Shown: one piece after another, positions 7,571-15,799 of the stretch | How positions within the stretch are numbered: the first letter of the stretch is position 1 | Layout of the letters: each line of letters begins with the position of its first letter | NCBI RefSeq assembly: GCF_023256255.1 | Contig: NZ_JAGDXD010000020.1 | Location: 1-43,954 of the forward strand | DNA from: Caldivirga sp. | GTDB lineage: Archaea > Thermoproteota > Thermoprotei > Thermoproteales > Thermocladiaceae | Length of the DNA stretch: 43,954 nucleotides | Direction of reading: 5' to 3' | Position numbers and translations under genes: made by a program | Notes under the pieces: generated by a model | Told to the model about the DNA's origin: nothing | Database searches by the model: none | The model's input: only the letters and a program-made list of their open reading frames with translations

Positions 7571-8698
7571 TCACGGTTGCCTTGAGCCTATACGTTGATG
7601 TAGGAGCGCCCATTTTATTGGTATTTCGTCTCTGTTTGCCTTGAGTCCGCATTTTGGGCATTGCATTACCCTGCCTGGTAATTGCGTCAATTCGTTACCA
7701 CAAACTGGGCATTTTGTGCTTGGCAATCTTTTGAACTCGTAAGGTACACCGTACCAGGCTAGTTGATTAGTTAAGAGATATATGAATCTCCTCAGGTAGA
7801 GCATATAGGCCTTAGCCAATCCGTTGGGTAGCTTCTCCTCCATTAACTCGCGCCTAGACTCTTCAAGCACATCATCAATAATAACCATGGCTCCGTATTT
7901 CAAAGCCTTCTGAGCCAGTTTATGGACCAGCTTTTGAGTATAATCCCTCAGGTAGGCATATAGCCTACACCTAGTGGCCTTAATCTCCCTCCATAGCTTT
8001 CTACCGTATGGTGTCTTATGAAAGCCAAGCCTCCTTAAGGTGCCGTATTTATGCTCAAGCATAGTCACGTGGTTGTAGAGCGTTTCAATGTAACCTAGGT
8101 TAGGCCTCTCCCTACCCATTGAGCTTATTTTGCCATCTACTAGAGCCCAAGCTATGCCGTGCCTCCACGAGTTAACGTCAATAACCAACCTATAGTTGCT
8201 CGGCTTAATTGGCTCAACTTCACGCTCGAAAGTTATGGCTATGTATAGATGCCCATCATCAACCCAGGCCCTAGCCAACTTAGGCTTGCCACTCTCATTA
8301 AGCCTATCACGGATATACCCAACCTCACTGGGGGTGAGGCTGATAATAATGGCTCTCCTCTTAATAACCCACCTAAGCCTCAGAATGTTTTCAGTTAAAT
8401 CAATAAATACGCCTTGACCCATATCACGTTCATTAGTGAGCCTCACGCCGACATTGAATATTGCATGGACTTTAGCCAGCCATTTTTTAGCATTGATAAG
8501 TCTTAACTCATTCTTAAAGTAATCGAATTCATATGCAAACCTTGAGTCTATGTCTATTGACCATATCTCGAATCCCCTAGCCCACAAATTACCTAAAGCA
8601 TCAGCTCTATTAAGCACCCTAACCAACGCACCACGCTCCTCAGTGGTGAATATCCTTAATGGTCTCTTGATTAGCAGTGTTCTATGGGATTTCGTCAT
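7571..8698 (-). CDS. tnpB: TnpB (OrfB), RNA-guided nuclease of IS200/IS605 elements
   Basis: The 375-aa product has the usual TnpB length and layout: an N-terminal basic/beta region, RuvC-I LVIDVNSWRHG, RuvC-II MVIIDDVLEES, a CPVCG...CPKCG zinc finger near the C terminus, then RuvC-III NRDEIPIKWAL. The RuvC-II acidic residue is Asp where most TnpBs have Glu, and the usual DRDxNAA is changed to NRDEIPI, though the key Asp remains. ATG 8698 (MTKSHRTLL) is preferred to TTG 8713; it overlaps the stop of the upstream small ORF by 17 bases, suggesting coupled translation. The protein is intact, so it may still be active or be repurposed. Confidence 0.88.
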   Translation of the reverse strand: MTKSHRTLLIKRPLRIFTTEERGALVRVLNRADALGNLWARGFEIWSIDIDSRFAYEFDYFKNELRLINAKKWLAKVHAIFNVGVRLTNERDMGQGVFIDLTENILRLRWVIKRRAIIISLTPSEVGYIRDRLNESGKPKLARAWVDDGHLYIAITFEREVEPIKPSNYRLVIDVNSWRHGIAWALVDGKISSMGRERPNLGYIETLYNHVTMLEHKYGTLRRLGFHKTPYGRKLWREIKATRCRLYAYLRDYTQKLVHKLAQKALKYGAMVIIDDVLEESRRELMEEKLPNGLAKAYMLYLRRFIYLLTNQLAWYGVPYEFKRLPSTKCPVCGNELTQLPGRVMQCPKCGLKANRDEIPIKWALLHQRIGSRQP

Positions 8699-8843
8699 CT
8701 GGAACCACCACAATCACAATAACCCTCCTACCAACCAACTCCTTCAACACTGGCTTATTCCCAACCCATATCTTGAAGTACTCGTAGCCGTGCCTCCTCT
8801 GGTCAAGCATCACGGTACCAAAGACCGCATACACCCTAGCCAC
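8682..8843 (-). CDS. small ORF upstream of and overlapping tnpB, 53 aa
   Basis: From GTG 8843 (VARVYAVFGTVMLDQRRHGY) the frame stays open for 53 codons and ends in GRRVIVIVVVPDDEIP, with its TAG inside the tnpB start region. The alternating hydrophobic C-terminal strand followed by an acidic turn resembles small beta-strand proteins, but I do not recognise the family. A TATA-like CAAATAAG (minus strand) at about 8862-8869 lies ~25 bases upstream. The overlap suggests one transcript with tnpB and a linked job, for example as a partner or regulator. Confidence 0.5.
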   Translation of the reverse strand: MARVYAVFGTVMLDQRRHGYEYFKIWVGNKPVLKELVGRRVIVIVVVPDDEIP

Positions 8844-8918
8844 AATAGAGGTCAGCTAAACTCTTATTTGAATTTTTTGCTAATAAAAAGTTTATAAATT
8901 AGCAAACCATTACCCCTA

Positions 8919-9066
8919 GTGAGCCAGCGGTGGGAGTGTATGCCGTGAACCCGCTGGTGCCCAGCCCCGTGGGCACGTGATAAGATGACACCCCGAGGAT
9001 GGGGGCAATGCCCGACGAAGGCAGAAGGGTGAAGAGAGTCACAGGGATGCGGGGAAACGGGGCATA
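8919..9066 (+). ncRNA. GC-rich structured RNA candidate in the TnpB element
   Basis: This segment is clearly richer in G+C than its surroundings, as structured RNAs are in AT-leaning hyperthermophiles. Stems include CCAGCGG/CCGCTGG (8924-8930 with 8951-8957), GTGCCCA/TGGGCAC (8957-8963 with 8970-8976), CCCC/GGGG (8991-8994 with 9001-9004) and GTGA/TCAC near 9029-9042. A strong plus-strand TATA TTTATAAA (8891-8898) predicts initiation at about 8919-8921, right where structure begins. I see no tRNA, SRP or RNase P signature and no C/D boxes. It may instead be the left-end secondary structure of the element, read in either direction. Confidence 0.45.
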
Positions 9067-9291
9067 TTCTACCGTTCTCATCAACTATAACCTCACCGTC
9101 GGCTGAAATAACCATGGGCCTAGGTCCATTAGGGCCTTGAGGCTGTTGAACCAGCACTGAATAATTAGGTAAGATACTTAGTGGAACCTTACTTGTAAGG
9201 GAAAACTTGCTTACTAAGTCACCTGCAATAAAACCACCGACTGCACCAAGGCCCAGTGCCCCAGTAGTTTTATGACATCCCTCCTATCCAT
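9067..9291 (-). pseudogene. 5' part of a Tat-signal exported protein gene, frameshifted and truncated
   Basis: From ATG 9291 the product begins MDRRDVIKLLG, a twin-arginine motif, and after a one-base shift in a G run (about 9258-9261) continues as the hydrophobic ALGLGAVGGFIAGDLVSKF, a good Tat signal. The mature part reads on through SILPNYSVLVQQPQGPNG and VISADGEVIVDENGR, then stops at the TnpB element near 9066. The missing 3' half may be the remnant at 7151-7453. A TATA-like TTTTAAATAAT lies at about 9302-9312. The function of the protein is unknown; Tat export suggests a folded or cofactor-bearing protein. Confidence 0.7.
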
Positions 9292-9427
9292 TACATGGTT
9301 ATTATTTAAAATCTAAAAACTCTTCTTCGTGTTAATCCGCAACACAGGTGAGGAGCCTTACCCTTGAGCAAGTAGGAGTCAGCTCTGGCGATCGGTTTAT
9401 AACCCCCTTCTTCAATTAGGCTTAATA

Positions 9428-10138
9428 GTGAATACAGTGCCTGATAATTCGTTTAAGGATAATGAACCCATTAACACTCTACTGCTATTACCCGTTAAGG
9501 CATTTGATGCCTTAGTAACTTACCCTGTGAGGCTAAGTATAGTGAACGCGTTGATAAATGGGCCATTAACGGTCACCGACGTCTCAAGTAGGTTGAGGTT
9601 AGCTAAGGGTATAGTGCATAGGCACTTGAAGGTTCTTGAGAAACTCGGTTGGGTTACTGTGGTCAGTGACGAGGTACTTAGGATACTTAACCTGCCTAAG
9701 GAGGCCAACAGGGTTTATTACATGTTATCCTCACTAATATACTTCGGCTATAGTGTTGTTGTTAACGGATGCGAGGTTCAACTTAAGATTGACGGTAAGT
9801 ACGCTGCCTTCATAGACTCAAGGAAGGGTGTTCTCATTGTTAAAACCCCCACGGCCACCTATGGTTGTGTTAAGTCCTGTGGGAACAGTAGTGAGTGCTT
9901 TAACTGGGCGTTGAGGGTTTCAAGGAAGTTTAAGGTTCAGATTGAGGCGCCAAGCAGTAGTGTTGATGATGCTTTGGTTCAATTATTCCACGGCATACTG
10001 ATTAAGGGGTTCACATCACCGAAGGCTAAGTTACCTCTAATAAAAATAATTGACTTGAAGATTGACAACATGTATAGGCAGTGGTTAGGTAACCCCATTA
10101 AGGTTAATAGCATTAATCACCGTAACGGTGGGCAGTGA
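9428..10138 (+). CDS. ArsR-like winged-helix regulator with C-terminal cysteine motif
   Basis: A winged helix occupies about residues 25-88 (recognition region AKGIVHRHLKVLEKLGW). The C-terminal domain has a beta-rich segment with AFIDSRKGVLIV and then C147-x3-C151-x5-C157, followed by a helix-rich tail. The gene at 27868 encodes a paralogue with the same plan (C149-x2-C152-x5-C158). A metal or Fe-S site acting as a sensor is plausible but inferred. GTG 9428 is used because TATA GGTTTATAA (9395-9403) sits ~27 bases upstream. It converges on the MBF1 gene with one base between them. Confidence 0.75.
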   Translation: MNTVPDNSFKDNEPINTLLLLPVKAFDALVTYPVRLSIVNALINGPLTVTDVSSRLRLAKGIVHRHLKVLEKLGWVTVVSDEVLRILNLPKEANRVYYMLSSLIYFGYSVVVNGCEVQLKIDGKYAAFIDSRKGVLIVKTPTATYGCVKSCGNSSECFNWALRVSRKFKVQIEAPSSSVDDALVQLFHGILIKGFTSPKAKLPLIKIIDLKIDNMYRQWLGNPIKVNSINHRNGGQ

Positions 10139-10139
10139 G

Positions 10140-10685
10140 CTACTGCTCCTTATCCTTCCTCCTAATCTCAACAACATCACCTAAAGTCACCTCACTACCC
10201 CCTGATTCACCAAACTCCATCTCAGCCTCCTCCCTCTCAACAAGTAGCTTTACCCCAAGGACCTTCTCCATTCTCCTAGCTAGGTTGATGTCTGGGATGA
10301 GCTTACCATCCTCAATATTCCTAAGCGTACTCTCCTTTATACCAAGCATGCTTGCTAAAACATCCCTACTCATCCCTAGCCTACTCCTCGCGTCCTTAAT
10401 CACTTCACCATAATTATCAATTACTTCAAGCCTCTCCGCCTGATTAACATTAACCTCACTACGCCTCTTAACTTGCCTAACTGGGGTTATGTACCTCTGC
10501 CTAGGTTTAATCGTAGCCTGGCCACTTGGGGTTTGCTGAATAACGCCTGAAACCACCCTAACACCCTTAACGTTCGCGTAGCGGGAGGCGCAGCGTTGAC
10601 ATAGTGTTAGGACCGCCCCATCTATTTCAACAACTATGGGTTCACCGTTTATTTCCCTCCCGCATATGTCACACGTAACTACCAT
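10140..10685 (-). CDS. mbf1: MBF1, multiprotein bridging factor (archaeal)
   Basis: The N-terminal zinc ribbon MVVTCDICGREI...LCQRCASRY supplies C5, C8, C29 and C32. A basic linker (about 50-85) leads to a Cro/XRE helix-turn-helix, IKDARSRLGMSRDVLASMLG followed by IKESTLRNIEDGKLIPD. This is the domain order of archaeal MBF1, a conserved DNA- and ribosome-associated factor linked to the basal transcription/translation machinery. ATG 10685 is chosen over the upstream in-frame ATG 10727, because it begins the ribbon directly and has a TATA (GATTAATATA) about 25-30 bases upstream. The tail is acidic/basic and divergent. Confidence 0.92.
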   Translation of the reverse strand: MVVTCDICGREINGEPIVVEIDGAVLTLCQRCASRYANVKGVRVVSGVIQQTPSGQATIKPRQRYITPVRQVKRRSEVNVNQAERLEVIDNYGEVIKDARSRLGMSRDVLASMLGIKESTLRNIEDGKLIPDINLARRMEKVLGVKLLVEREEAEMEFGESGGSEVTLGDVVEIRRKDKEQ

Positions 10686-10806
10686 ATTCTTAATAACGTA
10701 ACGCAGTATATTAATCTTTTGCCGCAAATGTAGGATATTAGTTCATTGAATTAAGTCATGGTGAGCAGCACTCAACTTTAAATTCATCACCCGCATCCTC
10801 TTAACC

Positions 10807-12048
10807 ATGATGCAGAATAAGCCTGAGTTAAGTAAACTAATGAATAAGGTAAGCGAATTAAGGGAATTCATCATTAACTTATACAAGGGCTTCATACCAA
10901 TAAGGGCGCTTGCCCCTGAGAATGGGGGTGATGGGGAGTGGGATAGGGCACAGTACTTGATTAGTGTCGTTAGGCAGTACTTCGATAATATTAAGGTTAT
11001 TGAGGCGCCTGACCCCAGGGTGAGTAAGGGTTCAAGACCTAACATAGTGGCTACTATTAATGGAATTGATGAGTCCAGGACATTCTGGGTGATAGCGCAT
11101 ATGGATACTGTACCTGAGGGTGATAGGGGAATGTGGAGTGTTGAGCCTTATGAGGTAACCGTTAAGGGTGACTTAGTGTATGGTAGGGGTGTTGAGGATA
11201 ATGGTCAAGGCATAGTCATGGGCATAGCCATAGGTAAGCTTCTAAGGGACCTGGGGGTTAAGCCACCGTTCAACTATGGCCTAATACTAGCTAGTGATGA
11301 GGAGGTTGGCAGTAAGTATGGGATAAGGTATCTAATAGGTACCGAGAGGGGGTTGTTTAAGGAGGGGGATCTTATACTTGTGCCGGATGCAGGTAATGAT
11401 GATGGATCCATGATTGAGGTTGCTGAGAAGGCAATACTATGGCTTAAGGTCACGGTTATCGGTAAGCAGGGTCACGCAAGCATGCCTAAATCAGCCTTAA
11501 ACGCGCATAGGCTAGGCATGATGCTTGCACTTAGGCTTGACGAAACGTTGCATGGTAGCTATGGTGCCGAGGATCCATTATTCGCTCCGCCTGAATCAAC
11601 ATTTGAGCCAACTAAGGTTGAGAGGAATGTAGATAACGTAAACACTATACCGGGCAAGCACGTATTCTACATGGACTGTAGGGTACTGCCTAAGTATAGC
11701 CTTGATGAGGTGTTAACCACAGTAAATAAGGTTGCGGAAGACTTCTGCAGAGAGCATGGATGCAGGTCGGTGGTTGAGGTTGTTAATAGGGATGACCCAG
11801 CACCCCCAACGGACCCAAATAGTGAGGTTGTTCAGAGGTTGGCTAAGGCGATTAAGGTTGTTAAGGGTATTGATGCTAAGTACATGGGTATTGGGGGTGG
11901 TACATACGCCAAGTACATTAGGATGATGAATATACCTGTTGCAGTCTGGATGACATCTAAGGGCACTGGTCATTCACCTGATGAGCACGTTAACGTGAAT
12001 GACATATTAAGTGACATTAAGGTAGTTTTAGCATCAATGATGACTTAA
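10807..12048 (+). CDS. M20-family metallopeptidase / deacylase
   Basis: The protein (413 aa) shows the M20 dinuclear-zinc pattern: IAHMDTVPEGD (H98, D100), GRGVEDNGQG (D131), SDEEVGS (E165/E166), PDAG (D194) and a late GTGHSPDEH histidine (about 391). A dimerisation (lid) domain is inserted between about 205 and 330. M20 enzymes cleave amide bonds in dipeptides, succinyl-diaminopimelate, acetyl-ornithine and similar; the exact substrate cannot be told. TATA CTTTAAATT at 10775-10783 supports a leaderless start at ATG 10807/10810. It converges on the creatininase-family gene 7 bases away. Confidence 0.88.
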   Translation: MMQNKPELSKLMNKVSELREFIINLYKGFIPIRALAPENGGDGEWDRAQYLISVVRQYFDNIKVIEAPDPRVSKGSRPNIVATINGIDESRTFWVIAHMDTVPEGDRGMWSVEPYEVTVKGDLVYGRGVEDNGQGIVMGIAIGKLLRDLGVKPPFNYGLILASDEEVGSKYGIRYLIGTERGLFKEGDLILVPDAGNDDGSMIEVAEKAILWLKVTVIGKQGHASMPKSALNAHRLGMMLALRLDETLHGSYGAEDPLFAPPESTFEPTKVERNVDNVNTIPGKHVFYMDCRVLPKYSLDEVLTTVNKVAEDFCREHGCRSVVEVVNRDDPAPPTDPNSEVVQRLAKAIKVVKGIDAKYMGIGGGTYAKYIRMMNIPVAVWMTSKGTGHSPDEHVNVNDILSDIKVVLASMMT

Positions 12049-12055
12049 TCAACTC

Positions 12056-12793
12056 CTACTTAACCTTAATTATGGGTAACTTCCCATTCCTTAAATCATT
12101 TATTAATTGAACCAATTCCTCAACAGCAGCATTAAGTATTGCCTCACCCTTATCCCTACTGGCCCTAGATGGGTAACCTTGAACGGCCTTAGTGTACTCC
12201 ATTGCGTAAACATCCTTACCATAAATCCTAAACCTAGCCTCAACCCACTCATCCGCTGAACCATCCCTAGGAATCAACTTAACAAGGTTAGGGTATGCAG
12301 CCCAGACTTCGCTTGTTTCATCCTCCGCAGCGTGTCCTTCAGGTGTTTCTAGGACCTTTCTCCTAGTCTCCTTAGCTAAGTCAATCCACCAATTAATCAC
12401 TATGATTACTAGGTTAGTTTCCTTAACTACATCCTTAGCAGCCATGCTTAAGGCATCAGTATTACCACCATGACCATTAACGACAATCAAATACTTCACC
12501 TCATTTCTGGCCACCTCCCTGAAAATATCCTTATACAGCCTATAAAGCGTCTCATTGCTTACAGATATTGTTCCGGGGAACTTATCAAGAACATACGTAT
12601 TACCGTACCAGACAGTGGGTAGTAGAAGTACATTAGTTTTCTCTGCAGCCTTTTCAGCTATGTAGGTTGCCATTAATGCATCCGTACCGAGGGGTAAGTG
12701 GGGGCCATGGGCTTCAACAATGCCTGTAGGCAGTATAGCTACTGACTTATCAGTCTCCTTGAAGATGGGCCAAGTTAATTCCCACCAACGCAT
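12056..12793 (-). CDS. creatininase-family amidohydrolase
   Basis: Family signatures are all present: IVEAHGPHLPLGTDA near the N terminus (Glu, His and Asp metal ligands), VVNGHGGN in the middle, and GHAAEDETSEV with a His/Glu pair. Archaeal members include ArfB, which removes a formyl group in riboflavin/F420 precursor synthesis, as well as creatinine amidohydrolases; this one could be either. ATG 12793 (MRWWELTWPIF) is chosen, because the TATA CCTTTAAACC (12815-12824) lies ~26 bases before it, whereas GTG 12808 would be too close to the TATA. Confidence 0.85.
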   Translation of the reverse strand: MRWWELTWPIFKETDKSVAILPTGIVEAHGPHLPLGTDALMATYIAEKAAEKTNVLLLPTVWYGNTYVLDKFPGTISVSNETLYRLYKDIFREVARNEVKYLIVVNGHGGNTDALSMAAKDVVKETNLVIIVINWWIDLAKETRRKVLETPEGHAAEDETSEVWAAYPNLVKLIPRDGSADEWVEARFRIYGKDVYAMEYTKAVQGYPSRASRDKGEAILNAAVEELVQLINDLRNGKLPIIKVK

Positions 12794-12841
12794 TATTAAG
12801 TCACGCACGTGGGGTTTAAAGGTATTAGTTAAGGATGAACC

Positions 12842-13387
12842 TCAACCATCCGCTTCGTAAAGTTCCCTATTCCAAGGCATCCTGGGTAGGAGAGCCATGT
12901 ACACTGCTTCAGTATTTAAGTTAATCCTCTTGGTTAATCCCTTGCTCAGTAGGCCAATGAACCCAATTCCCTTACCTGCATTGGGAACCCCATAATACTT
13001 CTCAACAACATCATTAAGTTCTTTACCGGTCATTAGTTCCCTCATGAATGCTGGCGGTATCATGAATGCTGGACTTAGGCCTATTGTAATCAAGCTCTTT
13101 CTATCAATCACCACAGCCACTGTTGCATCAAGATTCACGTTGAAGGCGCTTAATGTCAATACGCCAGCCTCAATACCGATGCCGTAGATTGAGTCCTTAA
13201 TTAAGTTAAGGGCATGCCTAGCCCTAATCACTGCACCATTAACAATGGCCTCAAGGCCCATTGGCTCTGGGGGTAAGCCAGGTGGTGGATCCACTGCCTC
13301 AACGGTACCGTTAATATTAAGGATCCTTAAAGCCTCCTCAACAGCCTTAACCTTACTTGGATTCCTTGAAGCCAAGGCCACCTTCAT
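12842..13387 (-). CDS. inosine/xanthosine triphosphatase (YjjX/DUF84 family)
   Basis: The 181-aa product begins MKVALASRNPSKVKAVEEAL, the nucleotide-binding start of ITPase-type housecleaning enzymes, and has GAVIRARHAL and YGIGIEAGV, typical of the YjjX/DUF84 branch. Such enzymes hydrolyse ITP/XTP or related damaged nucleotides to diphosphates. The late segment GVPNAGKGIGFIGLLSKG also fits the family. It stands upstream of the creatininase gene on the same strand, 48 bases away, but a separate TATA between them suggests independent transcription. Confidence 0.87.
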   Translation of the reverse strand: MKVALASRNPSKVKAVEEALRILNINGTVEAVDPPPGLPPEPMGLEAIVNGAVIRARHALNLIKDSIYGIGIEAGVLTLSAFNVNLDATVAVVIDRKSLITIGLSPAFMIPPAFMRELMTGKELNDVVEKYYGVPNAGKGIGFIGLLSKGLTKRINLNTEAVYMALLPRMPWNRELYEADG

Positions 13388-13442
13388 AAGCTTAACACCA
13401 GTGCTTTACCTTGCCTCTTTAAGTTTAATCCACGCTATAGGG

Positions 13443-14828
13443 TTACCGTTCACTTAAGTAGTCTGCATCCTCCAGGATTAGGTTTCTAACATTATTAAGT
13501 GATAATACTGGCTTCTCCTTAGCCAGTACCCTAACTTTACTTAACTTAACATTTACCGCATTCTCAATGAATATGCCTTTACTTGAGTTTACCCTAATGT
13601 TTTCCATTACTAGATCCTCAATAGGCATTTCAGGTAATCCATTAATTAGTATTGCTTGTCCAGCTCCATCGCATGTAATGTTCCTTATGCTCACTCCCCT
13701 TACCTTAGGCGTCCTCTCTGATGCTGGTTCAGGTGGATGCTTCTCATAGAACATATCTATTGTTACTGCCTCATACTTTATATTAATCATGCGTATATTA
13801 GTAACTTCAATATTCTCCACAACCCCACCTCTACCCCTAGTTGTCTTAATCCTAACACCCCTTTCGGTGCCATCGAAAACACTGTTCCTCATTAATACAT
13901 TCCTAACGCCACCAGACATTTCACTCCCAATAACGAATCCACCGTGTCCCCTCTTCATAATGCAGTTTAATGCATGTATATTCTCTGAGGGAATACCAAT
14001 TCTCCTACCTTCCTCATCCCTACCTGACTTTATTACTAGGCAATCATCCCCAACATCAACTAGGCATCCCCTTAATTCAACATCACTTGAGGAATCAATA
14101 ACTATACCATCAGTGTTAGGTGAGTAATCTGGAGCTATGCTTGAGGTATTAATTATGTCCACGTGTCTTGAGTAAAGAACATGAATAGTCCACATGGGTG
14201 AATCACTGAAGGTAACCCCCTTTATAGTCACGTTATACGCATTGTAGAGTTGAAGAAGCTGCGGCCTAAAGAACTCCCTATAGCTCTCACAATCTTCACC
14301 ACTCGGCTTCTTACCTTCACTAATTAACCTCCTAAAGACCCTCTCACCCTCAAGCGCATTCCGAGTAGGCCACCAAACCCCTCTCTCCTCATCAACAACA
14401 CCCCCTGACTCAATGAGTTTCTTCCACTGATCCTCATTAACGCGGGATCTCCTTATTGGCCACCAAGCATGCCCCTGTCCATTGAAAACACCTTCACCCA
14501 TTATTTTAACGTTCTTAACGTCCTTACCGAATATTAGGGGCATGATACCACAATGATGAATACCCTCCCTCCTAGTCTCAATAATAGGGTACGATTTGTA
14601 GTCCGTTGAGAAACTCCAAATGGCGTCATGATCAAGGAATAATGTAACATTACTCTTAAGAATTATGTTCCTAGACACGTACCTACCTGGTGGAATATAA
14701 ACAATCCCTCCACCTGATTCATTAGCTGAGGTTATTGCAGCATTAATTGCATCAGTGCTGTCGTTTAAACCCTTAGGATCAGCACCGAAGTTCAGCACGT
14801 TATAGACCTTGCCCCCTAATTCAACCAT
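13443..14828 (-). CDS. glycoside hydrolase family 28 (polygalacturonase-like)
   Basis: The 461-aa protein begins YNVLNFGADPKGLNDSTDAI, the usual pectate-lyase-superfamily opening, and has all four GH28 motifs: NTDG (238-241), GDD (260-262), GHG (294-296) and RIK (326-328). These give the catalytic Asp residues (240, 261, 262), H295, R326 and K328. A right-handed beta-helix fills the rest. There is no signal peptide, so it should act on oligogalacturonides or related sugars inside the cell. The insert at about 120-185 is Trp/Arg-rich and longer than I would expect. It follows the YjjX-type gene head-to-tail with 55 bases between. Confidence 0.92.
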   Translation of the reverse strand: MVELGGKVYNVLNFGADPKGLNDSTDAINAAITSANESGGGIVYIPPGRYVSRNIILKSNVTLFLDHDAIWSFSTDYKSYPIIETRREGIHHCGIMPLIFGKDVKNVKIMGEGVFNGQGHAWWPIRRSRVNEDQWKKLIESGGVVDEERGVWWPTRNALEGERVFRRLISEGKKPSGEDCESYREFFRPQLLQLYNAYNVTIKGVTFSDSPMWTIHVLYSRHVDIINTSSIAPDYSPNTDGIVIDSSSDVELRGCLVDVGDDCLVIKSGRDEEGRRIGIPSENIHALNCIMKRGHGGFVIGSEMSGGVRNVLMRNSVFDGTERGVRIKTTRGRGGVVENIEVTNIRMINIKYEAVTIDMFYEKHPPEPASERTPKVRGVSIRNITCDGAGQAILINGLPEMPIEDLVMENIRVNSSKGIFIENAVNVKLSKVRVLAKEKPVLSLNNVRNLILEDADYLSER

Positions 14829-14962
14829 GAATTGAACCCTTGAGGGTTGGTAAAAAACATTACTATTACCTCAATGAGCTTAATCCTCAGTGCTATTTCA
14901 TTTAAGGGTCAATTCTAAAAACGCCGCATATTCTTTATAAGCATAATCCTAAACTTCACTGC

Positions 14963-15799
14963 ATGGTGCAGAATATTGAGGGCAAAATCCCACTAAGCAC
15001 TGGCGTAAGTGTCTACTATAGGTGTTGGCTAGCGGATAAACAATTAGGCACCATTATTGGTGTCCACGGATTTGCTGAGCATAGTGGAAGGTACTCCACC
15101 TTTGGCACATTCATGGCGAATAACGGGTTCTCCTTCTGTATGCATGACTTAAGGGGACATGGATTAACCACTGATCCTAAGGACCTCGGCTACGTAGATA
15201 GCTTCAACTCATTCATAAGCGACCTAGGCGACTTCGTGGAGCTGATGCTTAAGAAAACTAACGTTGATTCAGCCTTCCTACTAGGCCACTCAATGGGTGG
15301 GTTAATAGTACTACACTACCTAGGCAGGGTGGGTAGAGGGATTCATGCAGCCATCACTAGTGGCGCCGCAACTATTGTTAACGTGAATTACGGTACATGG
15401 CTTTTATTAACCATAATGAATTCATTAGTACCGAGGATTAGGCTTAATCTCCCAATAAACCCAGAGTACCTTACTCACGATAAGAGAATCGTTGAGGAGT
15501 ATGTGAATGATCCATTAGTTTACAAGAGACCTACGGTTAGGATGCTTTATGAATTAACTAAGGCATCGAAAGAAGTGTGGAATTACGTAGGTAACATATC
15601 GGTACCATTAATGATGCTGCATGGTGGGGAAGATAAGGTAGTTCCCCCGAAGGCGACACAGGAGGTTTACAATAGGTTGAAGGTTAATGATAAGACGATT
15701 AAGATATATGAAGGCATGTTCCATGAGATCCTTAATGAGTTAGATAAGGACATAGTATACAAAGATATACTTAACTGGCTGCAGTCACACATTAAGTGA
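14963..15799 (+). CDS. alpha/beta hydrolase, monoacylglycerol lipase-like
   Basis: The fold and triad are clear: HGFAEHSGRY (oxyanion region, H35 onward), nucleophile elbow GHSMGG with S110, D224 in HGGEDKVVPP and H254 in MFHEILNE. HGxAEHSGRY followed by LRGHG is typical of monoacylglycerol lipases and lysophospholipases. It is 278 aa, with a small lid at about 130-170, and has no export signal. TATA TTCTTTATAAGC (14931-14942) lies ~26 bases upstream of ATG 14963. The natural ester is uncertain. Confidence 0.88.
   Translation: MVQNIEGKIPLSTGVSVYYRCWLADKQLGTIIGVHGFAEHSGRYSTFGTFMANNGFSFCMHDLRGHGLTTDPKDLGYVDSFNSFISDLGDFVELMLKKTNVDSAFLLGHSMGGLIVLHYLGRVGRGIHAAITSGAATIVNVNYGTWLLLTIMNSLVPRIRLNLPINPEYLTHDKRIVEEYVNDPLVYKRPTVRMLYELTKASKEVWNYVGNISVPLMMLHGGEDKVVPPKATQEVYNRLKVNDKTIKIYEGMFHEILNELDKDIVYKDILNWLQSHIK

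Larger units (their letters stand above)
7454..9066 (-). mobile_element. IS200/IS605-family element carrying tnpB only
   Basis: The element is bounded at one side by the omega-RNA end hairpin (7454-7484) and at the other by the end of a GC-rich region near 9066. It contains tnpB, a small upstream ORF and a GC-rich hairpin-rich segment. There is no tnpA (Y1 transposase), so it cannot move alone. Both flanks are coding-like pieces of a decayed exported-protein gene, which suggests insertion into that gene. The outer left boundary is approximate; no terminal repeats are expected for this family. Confidence 0.6.

Noticed and set aside
8919-9066. RNase P (type T) or SRP RNA
   Set aside because: Considered because Thermoproteales have a minimal RNase P RNA, but I could not find the conserved core motifs (GAGGAAAGTCC-type or ACAGAAA-type) or the SRP domain IV loop.
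8864-9157. 97-aa minus-strand ORF
   Set aside because: Its first third is the truncated Tat-signal gene and the rest reads through the GC-rich RNA-like region; it is a chimera created by the insertion, not a gene.
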